A stretch of 8,349 nt of DNA from Accumulibacter sp. (GCA_031276375.1 JAISNE010000396.1:1-8349); one strand, 5' to 3'; counted from the stretch's first letter, positions 1 through 6,215 are shown. A program made the numbers and translations. The notes: generated by a model not told the origin, from the letters alone.

Positions 1-2
1 GT

Positions 3-137
3 AAATCGAGCGGCAATAAATTACTCGATGAAGCCTTCGAGCGGGCGATCCGGAAGTCCAGTCCACTGCCGCTGCCCGACCAGCCCGATCTGTTCGAACG
101 CGTTCTCGAACTGAAACAAAGACCTAACGAAGAATAA
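3..137 (+). CDS. C-terminal end of a TolA/TonB-like envelope protein (5' truncated by window)
   Basis: Only the last 44 residues are present, read from the window edge to the TAA at 135-137. The peptide has the pattern SGN-x-LLDEAFERAIRKSSPLPLP, followed by a D-x-P-D-LFERVLEL tail. This matches the C-terminal domain of TolA and related TonB-type energy transducers, where a helix with an 'A..KSSPLP.P' turn precedes the last beta strand. In that family the domain contacts periplasmic partners (TolB/Pal or TonB-dependent receptors) and the protein is anchored in the inner membrane. The usual final aromatic-rich strand (L-x-F-x-P) is here ELKQRPNEE, somewhat divergent. In a standard tol-pal operon tolB would follow; here about 900 bases of non-coding repeat DNA follow, so either the locus differs or this is a stand-alone transducer. 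TolA versus TonB cannot be settled from this fragment. Confidence 0.6.
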   Translation, partial: KSSGNKLLDEAFERAIRKSSPLPLPDQPDLFERVLELKQRPNEE

Positions 138-218
138 GCCCCCGCCGGCCGCCCCCAGGGATTGCCGGCCGAAGGGTGCTGTTCCCCTCGTCCGCTCGGG
201 GGAGAGGGGCCAACCGCG

Positions 219-284
219 GAAATTGCGCGCCCAGTTCTGGAACAAGCCATTCGGGATCGGGATGTAGCCATGCTGTTGGCTCAT
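219..284 (-). pseudogene. possible 5' remnant of a small hypothetical gene
   Basis: Reading the minus strand from an ATG at 284 gives MSQQHGYIPIPNGLFQNWAR. This resembles, from memory only, the opening 'YIP..D..F..W..NF' pattern of a group of hypothetical bacterial proteins. The similarity stops after about 22 residues, where the sequence becomes C/G-rich with a hairpin (CCCCTC at 184-189 pairing with GAGGGG at 204-209). The frame stays open into the antisense of the TolA-like gene, which is not believable as protein. The start codon lies only 5 bp outside the end of repeat copy A, so the element may have inserted beside a decayed gene. No Shine-Dalgarno sequence is visible. Chance is a serious alternative. 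Confidence 0.18.
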
Positions 285-308
285 CGTAATACCAAGTTGC
301 GCTCAACA

Positions 309-380
309 GGCCGTTGATACTCAAGTCCGACGTGTCAGGATTTCGGTCATTTTTTGGCGTATCACGATGGTTTGACCGCA
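309..380 (+). repeat. 72-bp unit, left end of copy A
   Basis: This unit runs from GGCCGTTGATACTC to TTTGACCGCA. It matches the right-end unit at 725-796 at about 63 of 72 positions with no gaps (hand count), and is found again inverted at 7587-7656. It contains a T6 run (TCATTTTTTGGC) in the middle and a quasi-palindrome around GACGTGTC. Confidence 0.85.
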
Positions 381-385
381 CTGTC

Positions 386-412
386 ATTGCTCGGGCCGCG
401 CGACGCGGCAAT
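386..412 (+). repeat. ATTGC...GCAAT hairpin inside copy A
   Basis: ATTGC at 386-390 pairs with GCAAT at 408-412 around a GC-rich interior. The following bases CCAT give the 'GGCAATCCAT' signature, shared with the separate hairpin at 7818-7845 and with the equivalent part of copy B (from 7555), where one arm has changed to ACAAT. It resembles the short palindromic extragenic repeats common in proteobacterial genomes. It may be an older repeat nested inside the larger element. Confidence 0.55.
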
Positions 413-533
413 CCATGCGGCGCCTGGATTTTCCGAAACGACAAAGCGCCTTCCAGGTCTGTTTTCGGGCCACGAAACTCTGTGATTCCGGGCACGGTCG
501 TTGTCACGTCCGCAAAGAAGCAAGTTCAACGAA

Positions 534-599
534 GCGGGCGGGACGCCCGTGCTCCCCGTGTTTTCGCGCGAGCCAATGGAGCGCGGGCGTCCCGCCCGC
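534..599 (+). repeat. long hairpin in core of copy A (22-bp stem)
   Basis: GCGGGCGGGACGCCCG at 534-549 is the exact reverse complement of 584-599. Pairing continues through 550-555 with 578-583, with a single G-T wobble, giving a 22-bp stem around a 22-base loop. In copy B the matching interval is shortened by a deletion of roughly 14 bases on the loop/3' arm side and several substitutions, so the long stem is not fully kept there. Confidence 0.75.
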
Positions 600-601
600 A
601 A

Positions 602-620
602 TGCGAGCCGCGGGCTCGCG
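602..620 (+). repeat. short perfect hairpin in core of copy A
   Basis: GCGAGCC at 603-609 pairs with GGCTCGC at 613-619 around a GCG loop, with an additional T-G closing pair (602/620). The same hairpin in copy B (7362-7380) carries paired base changes that keep the stem intact. Confidence 0.7.
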
Positions 621-724
621 TACCGCTTCTTTCATCGCCGCGCGCGGGAGCTTGCCGGCTTGACCGCTCATTGCGCCCGTCGGCTGATTTTTTGCTTGCC
701 GCCACGTTGCGTGTAATAACCATC

Positions 725-796
725 GGCCGTCGATACTCCAGTCTGACGTGTCGGGACTCCGGTCATTTTTTGGCATATCACGATGATTTGACTGCA
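725..796 (+). repeat. 72-bp unit, right end of copy A
   Basis: This is a direct repeat of 309-380, running GGCCGTCGATACTCC to GACTGCA. It is the version closest to the copy B unit at 7193-7264, so equivalent ends of the two elements resemble each other more than the two ends of one element do. It flows directly into the terminal GCAACTTGGTA. Confidence 0.85.
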
Positions 797-853
797 ACTT
801 GGTATAAAACCAACTCCGCTTTGAAACCCGCCCGCAGGAAAGGCGCGAAGCCT

Positions 854-882
854 GGAACCCCATTTTTGCAGCCGGGGTTTCC
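854..882 (+). other. hairpin between copy A and the operon promoter
   Basis: GGAACCCC at 854-861 faces GGGGTTTCC at 874-882, a near-perfect stem with one bulged base and a 12-base loop containing T5. There is no T-run after it, so it is not a convincing intrinsic terminator. The rest of 805-1028 contains no gene that I can support. Confidence 0.45.
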
Positions 883-973
883 TTGCGAGGGAACTGCTCG
901 TGGTCGAAGGTTTTGCCCTGTCGCGTTCTTGCGGAAATTTTCGGAGACTGGCGGGGAAAAATATTGCCGTGGC

Positions 974-1002
974 AACGTGGAAACGAAATAACGCGCCACG
1001 TT
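974..1002 (+). promoter_or_regulatory. inverted repeat upstream of the operon promoter (possible operator)
   Basis: AACGTGG at 974-980 is the exact reverse complement of CCACGTT at 996-1002, separated by 15 bases. It lies about 27 bases upstream of the extended -10, a position suited to binding by a dimeric regulator. A 7-bp repeat in GC-rich DNA can also occur by chance, and no regulator is indicated. Confidence 0.25.
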
Positions 1003-1028
1003 CCGGAGAACGGCGGTTTCCGGGGCTG

Positions 1029-1037
1029 TGTTATCAT
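1029..1037 (+). promoter_or_regulatory. extended -10 promoter for the rnm-rluB operon
   Basis: TGTTATCAT fits an extended -10 (TGnTATAAT with one mismatch). No convincing -35 is found 16-18 bases upstream, consistent with an extended -10 promoter. Transcription would start near 1044, leaving a leader of about 38 bases before the GTG at 1082. It is the best promoter-like sequence between copy A and the first gene. Confidence 0.45.
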
Positions 1038-1081
1038 CCTTGGTTCCAATTTTTCCGGACGGCTCTTGTCTCTTCTCTCCC

Positions 1082-1942
1082 GTGATCGTCGACCTTCATT
1101 TCCATTCCCAGGCTTCGGATGGCTTGCTGCCGCCGGACGAAGTGGCGCGGCGGGCGGTGGCCAGGGGCGTCGGCATGCTGGCGCTGACCGATCATGACGA
1201 GACGAGCGGGTTGGCGGCGGCCCGGGCGGCGGTCGAGTCGGTGGCCGAATCCGTGGCCGAGGCGGCGCGTTTCATCGATGGCGTCGAGATTTCCACCGAA
1301 TGGGGCGGCGTGCAGGTGCATGTCGTCGGCCTCGATTTCGACACGCGCGACGCGGCCTTGAACGCCGGTCTGGCGTCCATCCGCGCCGGCCGGGTCGAGC
1401 GCGCGCAGCGCATGTCGGCGGAGCTGGAGAGCCACGGCATTTCCGGCGGCTTCGCGGGCGCCATGCGCTACGCGCGGAACCCGAACCTGATCGGCCGCTC
1501 GCACTTTGCCCGCTATCTGGTGGAGATCGGCCTTCGCCCGGATCTGCGCGGCGTCTTCGATTCCTTTCTCGTTCCCGGCAAGCCGGGTTATGTCGACCAT
1601 CGGTGGGCGACGTTAGCGGAGGCCGTCGGCTGGATCCTCGGCGCGGGCGGCGTCGCCGTGCTCGCGCATCCGGGGCGCTACCGCTTTTCGCGCCAGGAGT
1701 TGCGCAATCTGCTCGACGAGTTCAAGGGACTGGGCGGCCAGGCGATCGAGGTCGTTTCCGGCAGCCACTCGCCGGAGCATTTCATCGAGTTCTCGCGTCT
1801 GGCGCGGGAATACGGGTTTCTGGCGTCCTGCGGTTCGGATTTCCACGGGCCGGAGGAGAGCTACGTCGATATCGGCGGCAACGCGCCCCTGCCCGGCGAT
1901 GTCACGCCGGTGTGGACGGCGTTTCGCTCAAAAACGCCATGA
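1082..1942 (+). CDS. rnm: PHP-domain 3',5'-nucleoside bisphosphate phosphatase / 5'-3' exoribonuclease (YciV/Rnm type)
   Basis: This is a 286-residue protein, close to the roughly 290 of E. coli YciV (RNase AM). The PHP metal-binding motifs are in place: HFH at residues 6-8 (VDLHFHSQASDG), TDHD at 36-39, GVEIS with E69, H80, AHPGRY with H196, and GSDFH at 251-255. The family is cytoplasmic and hydrolyses phosphates from 3',5'-bisphosphorylated nucleosides and short RNA 5' ends using a trinuclear metal site. The start is taken as GTG 1082 because it places the first beta strand right at the N-terminus, as in the family. In-frame GTG 1028 and TTG 1040 lie in or next to the promoter and would add 14-18 unrelated residues. 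No good Shine-Dalgarno sequence precedes 1082. The stop overlaps the next start as ATGA. The general PHP assignment is sure; which substrate it prefers is inferred. Confidence 0.88.
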   Translation: MIVDLHFHSQASDGLLPPDEVARRAVARGVGMLALTDHDETSGLAAARAAVESVAESVAEAARFIDGVEISTEWGGVQVHVVGLDFDTRDAALNAGLASIRAGRVERAQRMSAELESHGISGGFAGAMRYARNPNLIGRSHFARYLVEIGLRPDLRGVFDSFLVPGKPGYVDHRWATLAEAVGWILGAGGVAVLAHPGRYRFSRQELRNLLDEFKGLGGQAIEVVSGSHSPEHFIEFSRLAREYGFLASCGSDFHGPEESYVDIGGNAPLPGDVTPVWTAFRSKTP

Positions 1943-2568
1943 CCCGCACTCTTTCCATCCATCCGCAGGACCCGCCGCCGCGCTTGCTGGCGCAGGCGGC
2001 GGCATTGCTGCGCGAGGGCGTCGCCGTCGCGGCCTTGCCGACCGATTGCTGTTACGCGCTGGGCTGCCGCCTGGGGGACAAGGAGGCGGTCGAGCGCATC
2101 CGCCATATCCGCCAACTGGATGAACGCCATCACTTGACGCTGATGTGCCGCGATCTCTCGCAGATCGGCCAGTTCGCGCGCGTGGATAACGCCCAGTACC
2201 GCTTGCTCAAGGCCGCCACGCCGGGCAGCTACGTGTTCATCCTCGAAGGCACGCGCGAGCTGCCGCGGCGCGTGCTGCATCCGAAGCGCAAGACGATCGG
2301 GCTGCGCGTCCCGGATCACGCGCTGGCGCTCGCCCTGCTCGCGGAACTGGGGGAGCCGCTGCTGACGACGACCTTGATCATGCCCGGCGACGAGACGCCG
2401 CTGACCGAGGCCTGGGAAATCCAGGAGCGGCTCGACGAGCAGATCGAGCTGATTATCGACGGCGGTTATTGCGGCACGACGCCGACGACGATGATCGATC
2501 TGACCGGCATGCCGCCGGCGCTGGTGCGCGCCGGGCGCGGGCCGCTCGCGCCCTTCGGCCTGGAGTGA
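1939..2568 (+). CDS. yciO: YciO-type Sua5/YciO/YrdC family protein (L-threonylcarbamoyladenylate synthase-like)
   Basis: The protein has 209 residues, matching E. coli YciO (about 206) rather than long Sua5. The single YrdC-like domain shows PTDCCYALGC at 34-43, TPGSYVFIL at 94-102, KRKTIGLRVPDH at 116-127 and a C-terminal TTPTTMIDLTG segment, all lining the ATP/threonine cavity in this family. TsaC/Sua5 enzymes make threonylcarbamoyl-AMP for t6A37 in tRNA. YciO is a paralogue reported to have much weaker activity and an uncertain physiological role. It has an ATGA overlap with the PHP gene, the same pairing as yciV-yciO in enterics, so the two are translationally coupled. A six-base gap separates it from the protease gene. 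Confidence 0.88.
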   Translation: MTRTLSIHPQDPPPRLLAQAAALLREGVAVAALPTDCCYALGCRLGDKEAVERIRHIRQLDERHHLTLMCRDLSQIGQFARVDNAQYRLLKAATPGSYVFILEGTRELPRRVLHPKRKTIGLRVPDHALALALLAELGEPLLTTTLIMPGDETPLTEAWEIQERLDEQIELIIDGGYCGTTPTTMIDLTGMPPALVRAGRGPLAPFGLE

Positions 2569-2574
2569 GACGCG

Positions 2575-3243
2575 ATGGATATTGCCGCCCTGATCCAGAC
2601 GGTGCTGATTTCGGCCTTGCCGGTGATTCTCGCCATTACCCTGCACGAGGCCGCGCACGCTTACGCCGCCAGCCATTTCGGCGACACGACGGCGCGCGCG
2701 GCGGGGCGCATCAGCCTCAATCCGCTGCGCCACGTCGATCCGGTCGGCACCCTGCTGGTGCCGGGCGCGGCGCTTCTCCTGAGCTACCTCGCCGCGGGAA
2801 ACACCATGCTGTTCGGATGGGCCAAGCCGGTGCCGGTGAATTTCGGCCGTTTGCGCAATCCCTTGCGCGACATGATGTGGGTGGCCGCCGCCGGTCCGGC
2901 GGTCAATCTCGTCATGGCGCTCGGCTGGGCGGCGCTGCTCAAGCTGGCGACGATCCTGCCGCTCGCCGCGTATGCCCGGCCGCTCGCGCTGATGAGCTTC
3001 GCCGGCATCAATATCAATCTGGTGCTGATGGTGCTCAACCTGCTGCCGCTGCCGCCGCTCGACGGCGGGCGGATCGCCGTCGGCCTGCTGCCCTATCGCC
3101 TGGCCCTGCCGTTTTCCCGGCTGGAGCCCTGGGGCTTCCCGATCTTGCTGTTGCTGTTGTTTACCCATACGCTCGATTTGATCCTCTGGCCGGTCATCGC
3201 CACATTCCAGCGTTTGATCTTTCTTCTTTTCCAACTGGGCTGA
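2575..3243 (+). CDS. site-2 protease-like M50 family membrane metalloprotease
   Basis: This 222-residue, very hydrophobic protein has the zinc motif HEAAH at residues 24-28, at the end of the first membrane segment (about 7-24). The second conserved motif is LPLPPLDGGRI, with D163 as the third metal ligand. Further membrane spans are at about 58-74, 100-125, 142-160 and 187-215. The motif GWAKPVPVNF at 81-90 and the AAAGPAVNL segment at 104-112 are typical of the short, PDZ-less S2P subgroup. Such proteases cut substrates within the inner membrane; the target of this subgroup is not known and nothing here identifies one. The start ATG follows a GTGAG-type site; the gene begins six bases after yciO and ends four bases before trpS, so it is inside the operon. 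Confidence 0.9.
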   Translation: MDIAALIQTVLISALPVILAITLHEAAHAYAASHFGDTTARAAGRISLNPLRHVDPVGTLLVPGAALLLSYLAAGNTMLFGWAKPVPVNFGRLRNPLRDMMWVAAAGPAVNLVMALGWAALLKLATILPLAAYARPLALMSFAGININLVLMVLNLLPLPPLDGGRIAVGLLPYRLALPFSRLEPWGFPILLLLLFTHTLDLILWPVIATFQRLIFLLFQLG

Positions 3244-3247
3244 AATC

Positions 3248-4450
3248 ATGTTCGCAGAACGCGTCCTTTCCGGCATGCGCCCCACCGGCAGCCTGCATCT
3301 CGGGCATTATCACGGAGTGCTCAAGAACTGGGTCAAGCTCCAGAACGACTATCCCTGCCTGTTCTTCGCCGCCGACTGGCACGCGCTGACCACGCAGTAC
3401 GACGATCCGCGCGGGATCGAAAAGGCGACCTGGGAGATGGTCATCGACTGGCTGGCCGCCGGCGTGGATCCGGAAAAAGCCACGCTGTTCATCCAGTCGC
3501 AGGTGCTGGAGCACGCCGAACTGCATCTTTTGTTTTCGATGCTGACGCCGCTCGGCTGGCTGGAGCGCGTGCCGACCTACAAGGATCAGCAGGAGAAGCT
3601 GTCCAGCAAGGATTTGTCGACTTACGGCTTTCTCGGCTACCCGCTCCTGATGAGCGCGGACATCCTGATCTACCGCGCCGACAAGGTGCCGGTGGGCGAG
3701 GATCAGATTCCGCACGTCGAATTCACCCGCGAGCTGGCGCGCCGTTTCAACCATCTCTACGGGCGCGAGCCAGGCTTCGAGGACAAGGCGAGGGAGGCGG
3801 TCAAGAAGCTGGGCAGCCGCCACGCCCGCACGTTCGAGCATCTGCGCACGCGCTTCCAGCAGGACGGCGACGCGGGCGCCGTCGAGCGCGCCCGCGCCTT
3901 GCTGCGGGAAGCGTCCGGCGTGTCCGAGGCCGACCGCGAGCGTTTGCTGGGCTATCTCGAAGGAACCGGCAAGGCGATCCTCGTCGAACCCGGTTATCTG
4001 CTGACCGAGGCATCGAAGATGCCGGGGCTGGACGGGCAGAAAATGTCCAAGTCGTACCACAACACCATCACGCTGCGCGAGGACGCCGCATCGGTGAGCC
4101 AGAAGGTCCGGCGCATGCCGACCGATCCGGCGCGCGTGCGCCGCTCCGACCCCGGCGACCCGGACAAGTGCCCGGTGTGGCCGCTGCATCTGGTTTATTC
4201 CGACGCCGAGTGCCGGGAGCGGATACGCCGCGAGTGCCGCGACGCCGGTATCGGCTGCCTCGAATGCAAGCAGCCGGTCATCGACGGCATTCTCAGGGAA
4301 CAGGCGCCGATGCAGGAACGCGCGCAGACTTATCTCGACAATCCGGCCCTGGTGCGCGACATCCTGGCCGCCGGCGCGGCCAGGGCCGGCGAACTGGCGC
4401 GCGAGACGATGCGCGACGTGCGCGCGGCGATGGGCCTGGGGTACCGGTAA
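3248..4450 (+). CDS. trpS: tryptophan--tRNA ligase (TrpRS)
   Basis: The protein has 400 residues. The class Ic signature HLGH (residues 17-20, after GMRPTGSLHLGHYHG) and KMSKS (265-269, in PGLDGQKMSKSYHNT) bind ATP and charge tRNA(Trp) in the cytoplasm. It is longer than the roughly 330-residue E. coli enzyme because of an extra block of about 80 charged residues (about 175-258) between the FNHLYG helix and KMSKS. As I recall, this insertion is common in TrpRS of Beta- and some Gammaproteobacteria, so I treat it as a lineage variant and not as damage. The C-terminal part has GDPDKCPVW and IGCLECKQPV, a cysteine-rich segment also typical of this long form. It starts four bases after the M50 gene, with a weak ribosome site. 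Confidence 0.96.
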   Translation: MFAERVLSGMRPTGSLHLGHYHGVLKNWVKLQNDYPCLFFAADWHALTTQYDDPRGIEKATWEMVIDWLAAGVDPEKATLFIQSQVLEHAELHLLFSMLTPLGWLERVPTYKDQQEKLSSKDLSTYGFLGYPLLMSADILIYRADKVPVGEDQIPHVEFTRELARRFNHLYGREPGFEDKAREAVKKLGSRHARTFEHLRTRFQQDGDAGAVERARALLREASGVSEADRERLLGYLEGTGKAILVEPGYLLTEASKMPGLDGQKMSKSYHNTITLREDAASVSQKVRRMPTDPARVRRSDPGDPDKCPVWPLHLVYSDAECRERIRRECRDAGIGCLECKQPVIDGILREQAPMQERAQTYLDNPALVRDILAAGAARAGELARETMRDVRAAMGLGYR

Positions 4451-4507
4451 AGATCATGGCGGCAAAGGTCATGGCCGAAAAACGCGCCGGAAGAATCGAG
4501 CCGCCGG

Positions 4508-5521
4508 ATGCTTGAAGACACCGTTTCCGCCGTCGCCGGGGTTTCGCCCGAAGCCTTGCCGTTCGCCCGCGTCTACGGGCAGCCGATGACCCAGATCCCG
4601 CTCGATCTGTACATCCCGCCGGACGCCATGGCGGTGATGCTCGACGCCTTCGAGGGGCCGCTCGATCTTTTGCTGTACCTGATCCGCAAGGCCAACATCG
4701 ATGTTCTCGACATTCCGATGGCGCCGCTCACCGAGCAGTACCTGACCTACGTCGAAGCCATGCGCTCGCGGAACCTGGAACTGGCGGCCGATTACCTGGT
4801 CATGGCGGCGATGCTCATCGAGATCAAATCGCGCATGCTGCTGCCGCGGATCAGGAACGTCGAAGGCGAGGAAGCGGAGGACCCACGCGCCGAACTGGTG
4901 CGCCGCCTGGTCGAGTACGAAGAGATGAAACAGGCGGCGCGCAAGCTCGACGAACTGCCGCGGGCGGAGCGCGATTTCGAGTGGATCGAGGTTTGGGTCG
5001 AAAAATCCCTGCAAAAACGTCTGCCGGAAGTCGACCCGGATGATTTGCGCGAAGCGTGGCGCGCCATCGCGCGCCAGGCCCGGCTGCACACGCGCCACAG
5101 CATTGCCCGCGAAGAGCTGTCGGTGCGCGAACACATGGGCATGATCCTGCGCAAGCTGCGCGACGACGGCGGCTTCGTCGAGTTCGGCGAGATGTTCGAC
5201 GCGACACGGGGAGTGCAAGTCGTCGTGGTACATTTTCTGGCGATGCTGGAACTGGCGCGCGAGCATTTGCTCGAAATGACGCAGGCGGAAATCTTCGCCC
5301 CGATTTACGTGAGGTTGGCCGATGGACGAGCAGAACACGAGAGCGAACACGAAAGCGGAAGAGGAAACGAAACCGGAAGCGGAGCCGAAACCGGAAGCGG
5401 AGCCGGAAGCGGAAGTGAAACCGGAAGCGGAGCCGAATCCGCCCGCGGAGCCTCAAGCGGCCCCGAATCTCCCGATGCCGGAGCCGCCGGAGGAAGCGGT
5501 TCCGCCGGATACGAACACTGA
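4508..5521 (+). CDS. scpA: segregation and condensation protein A with a frame-overlapping low-complexity tail
   Basis: The protein has 337 residues. The kleisin core is clear: [20 protein letters not shown] near residues 37-56, then [22 protein letters not shown], a middle helical region with [15 protein letters not shown], and a winged-helix C-terminus ending at IYVRLAD (about 265-272). ScpA bridges the two Smc heads and binds ScpB in the chromosome-organising Smc complex. Normal ScpA would end near residue 272. Here the frame continues for 66 residues of Gly/Ser/Glu/Thr low complexity ([18 protein letters not shown] and similar), entirely inside the scpB coding region. The start ATG 4508 gives the VYGQP-containing N-terminus common in Proteobacteria; ATG 4586 (residue 27) is an alternative. 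A 57-base gap separates it from trpS. The tail is probably non-functional read-through or a tolerated extension. Confidence 0.93.
   Translation: MLEDTVSAVAGVSPEALPFARVYGQPMTQIPLDLYIPPDAMAVMLDAFEGPLDLLLYLIRKANIDVLDIPMAPLTEQYLTYVEAMRSRNLELAADYLVMAAMLIEIKSRMLLPRIRNVEGEEAEDPRAELVRRLVEYEEMKQAARKLDELPRAERDFEWIEVWVEKSLQKRLPEVDPDDLREAWRAIARQARLHTRHSIAREELSVREHMGMILRKLRDDGGFVEFGEMFDATRGVQVVVVHFLAMLELAREHLLEMTQAEIFAPIYVRLADGRAEHESEHESGRGNETGSGAETGSGAGSGSETGSGAESARGASSGPESPDAGAAGGSGSAGYEH
5310..5314 (+). promoter_or_regulatory. Shine-Dalgarno site deciding the scpB start
   Basis: TGAGG sits seven bases before ATG 5322. It lies inside the last conserved scpA codons and is the best ribosome site near the beginning of scpB, supporting the long scpB form that overlaps scpA and not a start at ATG 5475. 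Confidence 0.5.
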
Positions 5522-6215
5522 AAATCAAGGCCCCCCCGACGACGGCGAAATTCCCGCCCGCGCGGACAACGCCGGCCGCGAGCGCCGGCCTTCGGGCTTC
5601 CAGGCCCTGCGGCAGGGGATCGAACGGTTTTCCGAACTCCAGGATGTCCAGGCCGCGCTGAACGCCAGCACCACGCAACTGAAACGGGTGCTCGAAGCGG
5701 TGCTGCTGTCCGCGCAACAGCCGCTGACCCTGCACGATCTGAAAAAAGTCTTCGTCGAGGAGATCGGGATCGACGTGCTGCGCGTGCTGCTCGAAGAACT
5801 GCGCGCCGACTGGGCCGAGCGTCCGCTGGAACTCGTCCAGGTGGCGAGCGGCTGGCGTTTCCGCACGCGCGCCGAGTTCCTCCCCTACCTCGATCGGCTC
5901 AATCCGGAAAAGCCGGCCAGATACTCGCGCGCCGTGCTCGAAACGCTGGCCATCATCGCCTACCGGCAGCCGGTGACGCGCGGCGACATCGAGGAAATTC
6001 GCGGCGTGACGGTCGCCACGCAAGTGATCCGGACGCTCGAAGAGCGCGGCTGGATCGACGTCGTCGGCCATCGCGACACGCCGGGACGCCCGGCGCTGCT
6101 GGCGACGACCCGGAAATTTCTCGACGATCTCGGTTTACGCAGCGTGAGCGAACTGCCGGCGCTCGAAAAGATCAGTCAACCCGTGGATATCGAAGATGCC
6201 CCGCAAGCCGCGTAA
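5322..6215 (+). CDS. scpB: segregation and condensation protein B with a long acidic N-terminal extension
   Basis: The protein has 297 residues. Residues 119-283 are the conserved tandem winged-helix ScpB region: [32 protein letters not shown], then [15 protein letters not shown] (206-220), EEIRGV and [20 protein letters not shown]. ScpB dimerises and binds ScpA in the Smc complex. Residues 1-60 are a Glu/Pro/Lys/Ala tract ([20 protein letters not shown] and similar), predicted disordered, encoded by the tandem repeat that also encodes the ScpA tail in another frame. Residues 60-118 are a linker. ATG 5322 is preferred because of its Shine-Dalgarno site; ATG 5475 would remove the repeat tract and leave about 246 residues, also a plausible ScpB. 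It overlaps rluB by 20 bases. Confidence 0.93.
   Translation: MDEQNTRANTKAEEETKPEAEPKPEAEPEAEVKPEAEPNPPAEPQAAPNLPMPEPPEEAVPPDTNTENQGPPDDGEIPARADNAGRERRPSGFQALRQGIERFSELQDVQAALNASTTQLKRVLEAVLLSAQQPLTLHDLKKVFVEEIGIDVLRVLLEELRADWAERPLELVQVASGWRFRTRAEFLPYLDRLNPEKPARYSRAVLETLAIIAYRQPVTRGDIEEIRGVTVATQVIRTLEERGWIDVVGHRDTPGRPALLATTRKFLDDLGLRSVSELPALEKISQPVDIEDAPQAA
5369..5434 (+). repeat. 18-nt tandem repeat in the scpA/scpB overlap
   Basis: Three identical copies of GAAACCGGAAGCGGAGCC are present at 5369-5386, 5387-5404 and 5417-5434. The last two are separated by a 12-nt derivative (GGAAGCGGAAGT). The unit is six codons long, so gain or loss of units keeps both genes in frame. Frame 1 gives Gly/Ser-rich ScpA tail, frame 2 gives EAEPKP-type ScpB, and the third frame is also open (Arg/Lys-rich). 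Confidence 0.9.

Larger units (their letters stand above)
290..804 (+). repeat. structured non-coding repeat element, copy A (about 515 bp)
   Basis: The element is bounded by an 11-bp inverted repeat, TACCAAGTTGC at 290-300 and GCAACTTGGTA at 794-804. A near-identical element lies in inverted orientation at 7185-7675 (copy B). Inside it has a 72-bp direct repeat at each end (309-380 and 725-796) and a core containing several hairpins: an ATTGC...GCAAT hairpin at 386-412, a 22-bp stem at 534-599 and a short palindrome at 602-620. It encodes no recognisable protein: open frames found in one copy are broken by indels in the other. The trinucleotide TAA lies immediately outside both ends (287-289 and 805-807), which could be a 3-bp target duplication, although copy B lacks one. 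It looks like a MITE-like or composite repetitive extragenic element; its family is not recognised. Confidence 0.8.

Noticed and set aside
184..209. Hairpin after the TolA-like gene as an intrinsic terminator
   Set aside because: The stem is six base pairs with a long loop and no T-run follows.
788..808. TTGACT and TATAAA at the right end of copy A as an outward promoter
   Set aside because: The spacer is only 9 bp, too short for a sigma-70 promoter.
314..991. Open frame across copy A whose peptides (such as SLTCRDSGHFLAYHD) recur in translations of copy B
   Set aside because: The peptides reflect DNA repeat identity. Segments that lie in different frames in copy A are in one frame in copy B because of indels that are not multiples of three, so no protein is conserved.
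1028..1081. Upstream GTG/TTG starts for the PHP protein
   Set aside because: They overlap or adjoin the -10 element and add 14-18 residues that do not belong to the PHP fold; GTG 1082 starts directly at the first strand.
1861..3285. 474-residue minus-strand open frame opposite yciO and the M50 gene
   Set aside because: It is an antisense shadow of high-GC genes, rich in Arg/Gln/His, with no family motifs, and the plus-strand genes are well identified.
5369..5434. Short regular repeats considered as a CRISPR array
   Set aside because: The units are directly tandem with no unique spacers and lie inside coding sequence.
4851..6071. 406-residue minus-strand open frame opposite scpA/scpB
   Set aside because: It has Arg/Phe-rich low complexity from the complement of the 18-nt repeat and no recognisable domain; it is a shadow of the real genes.
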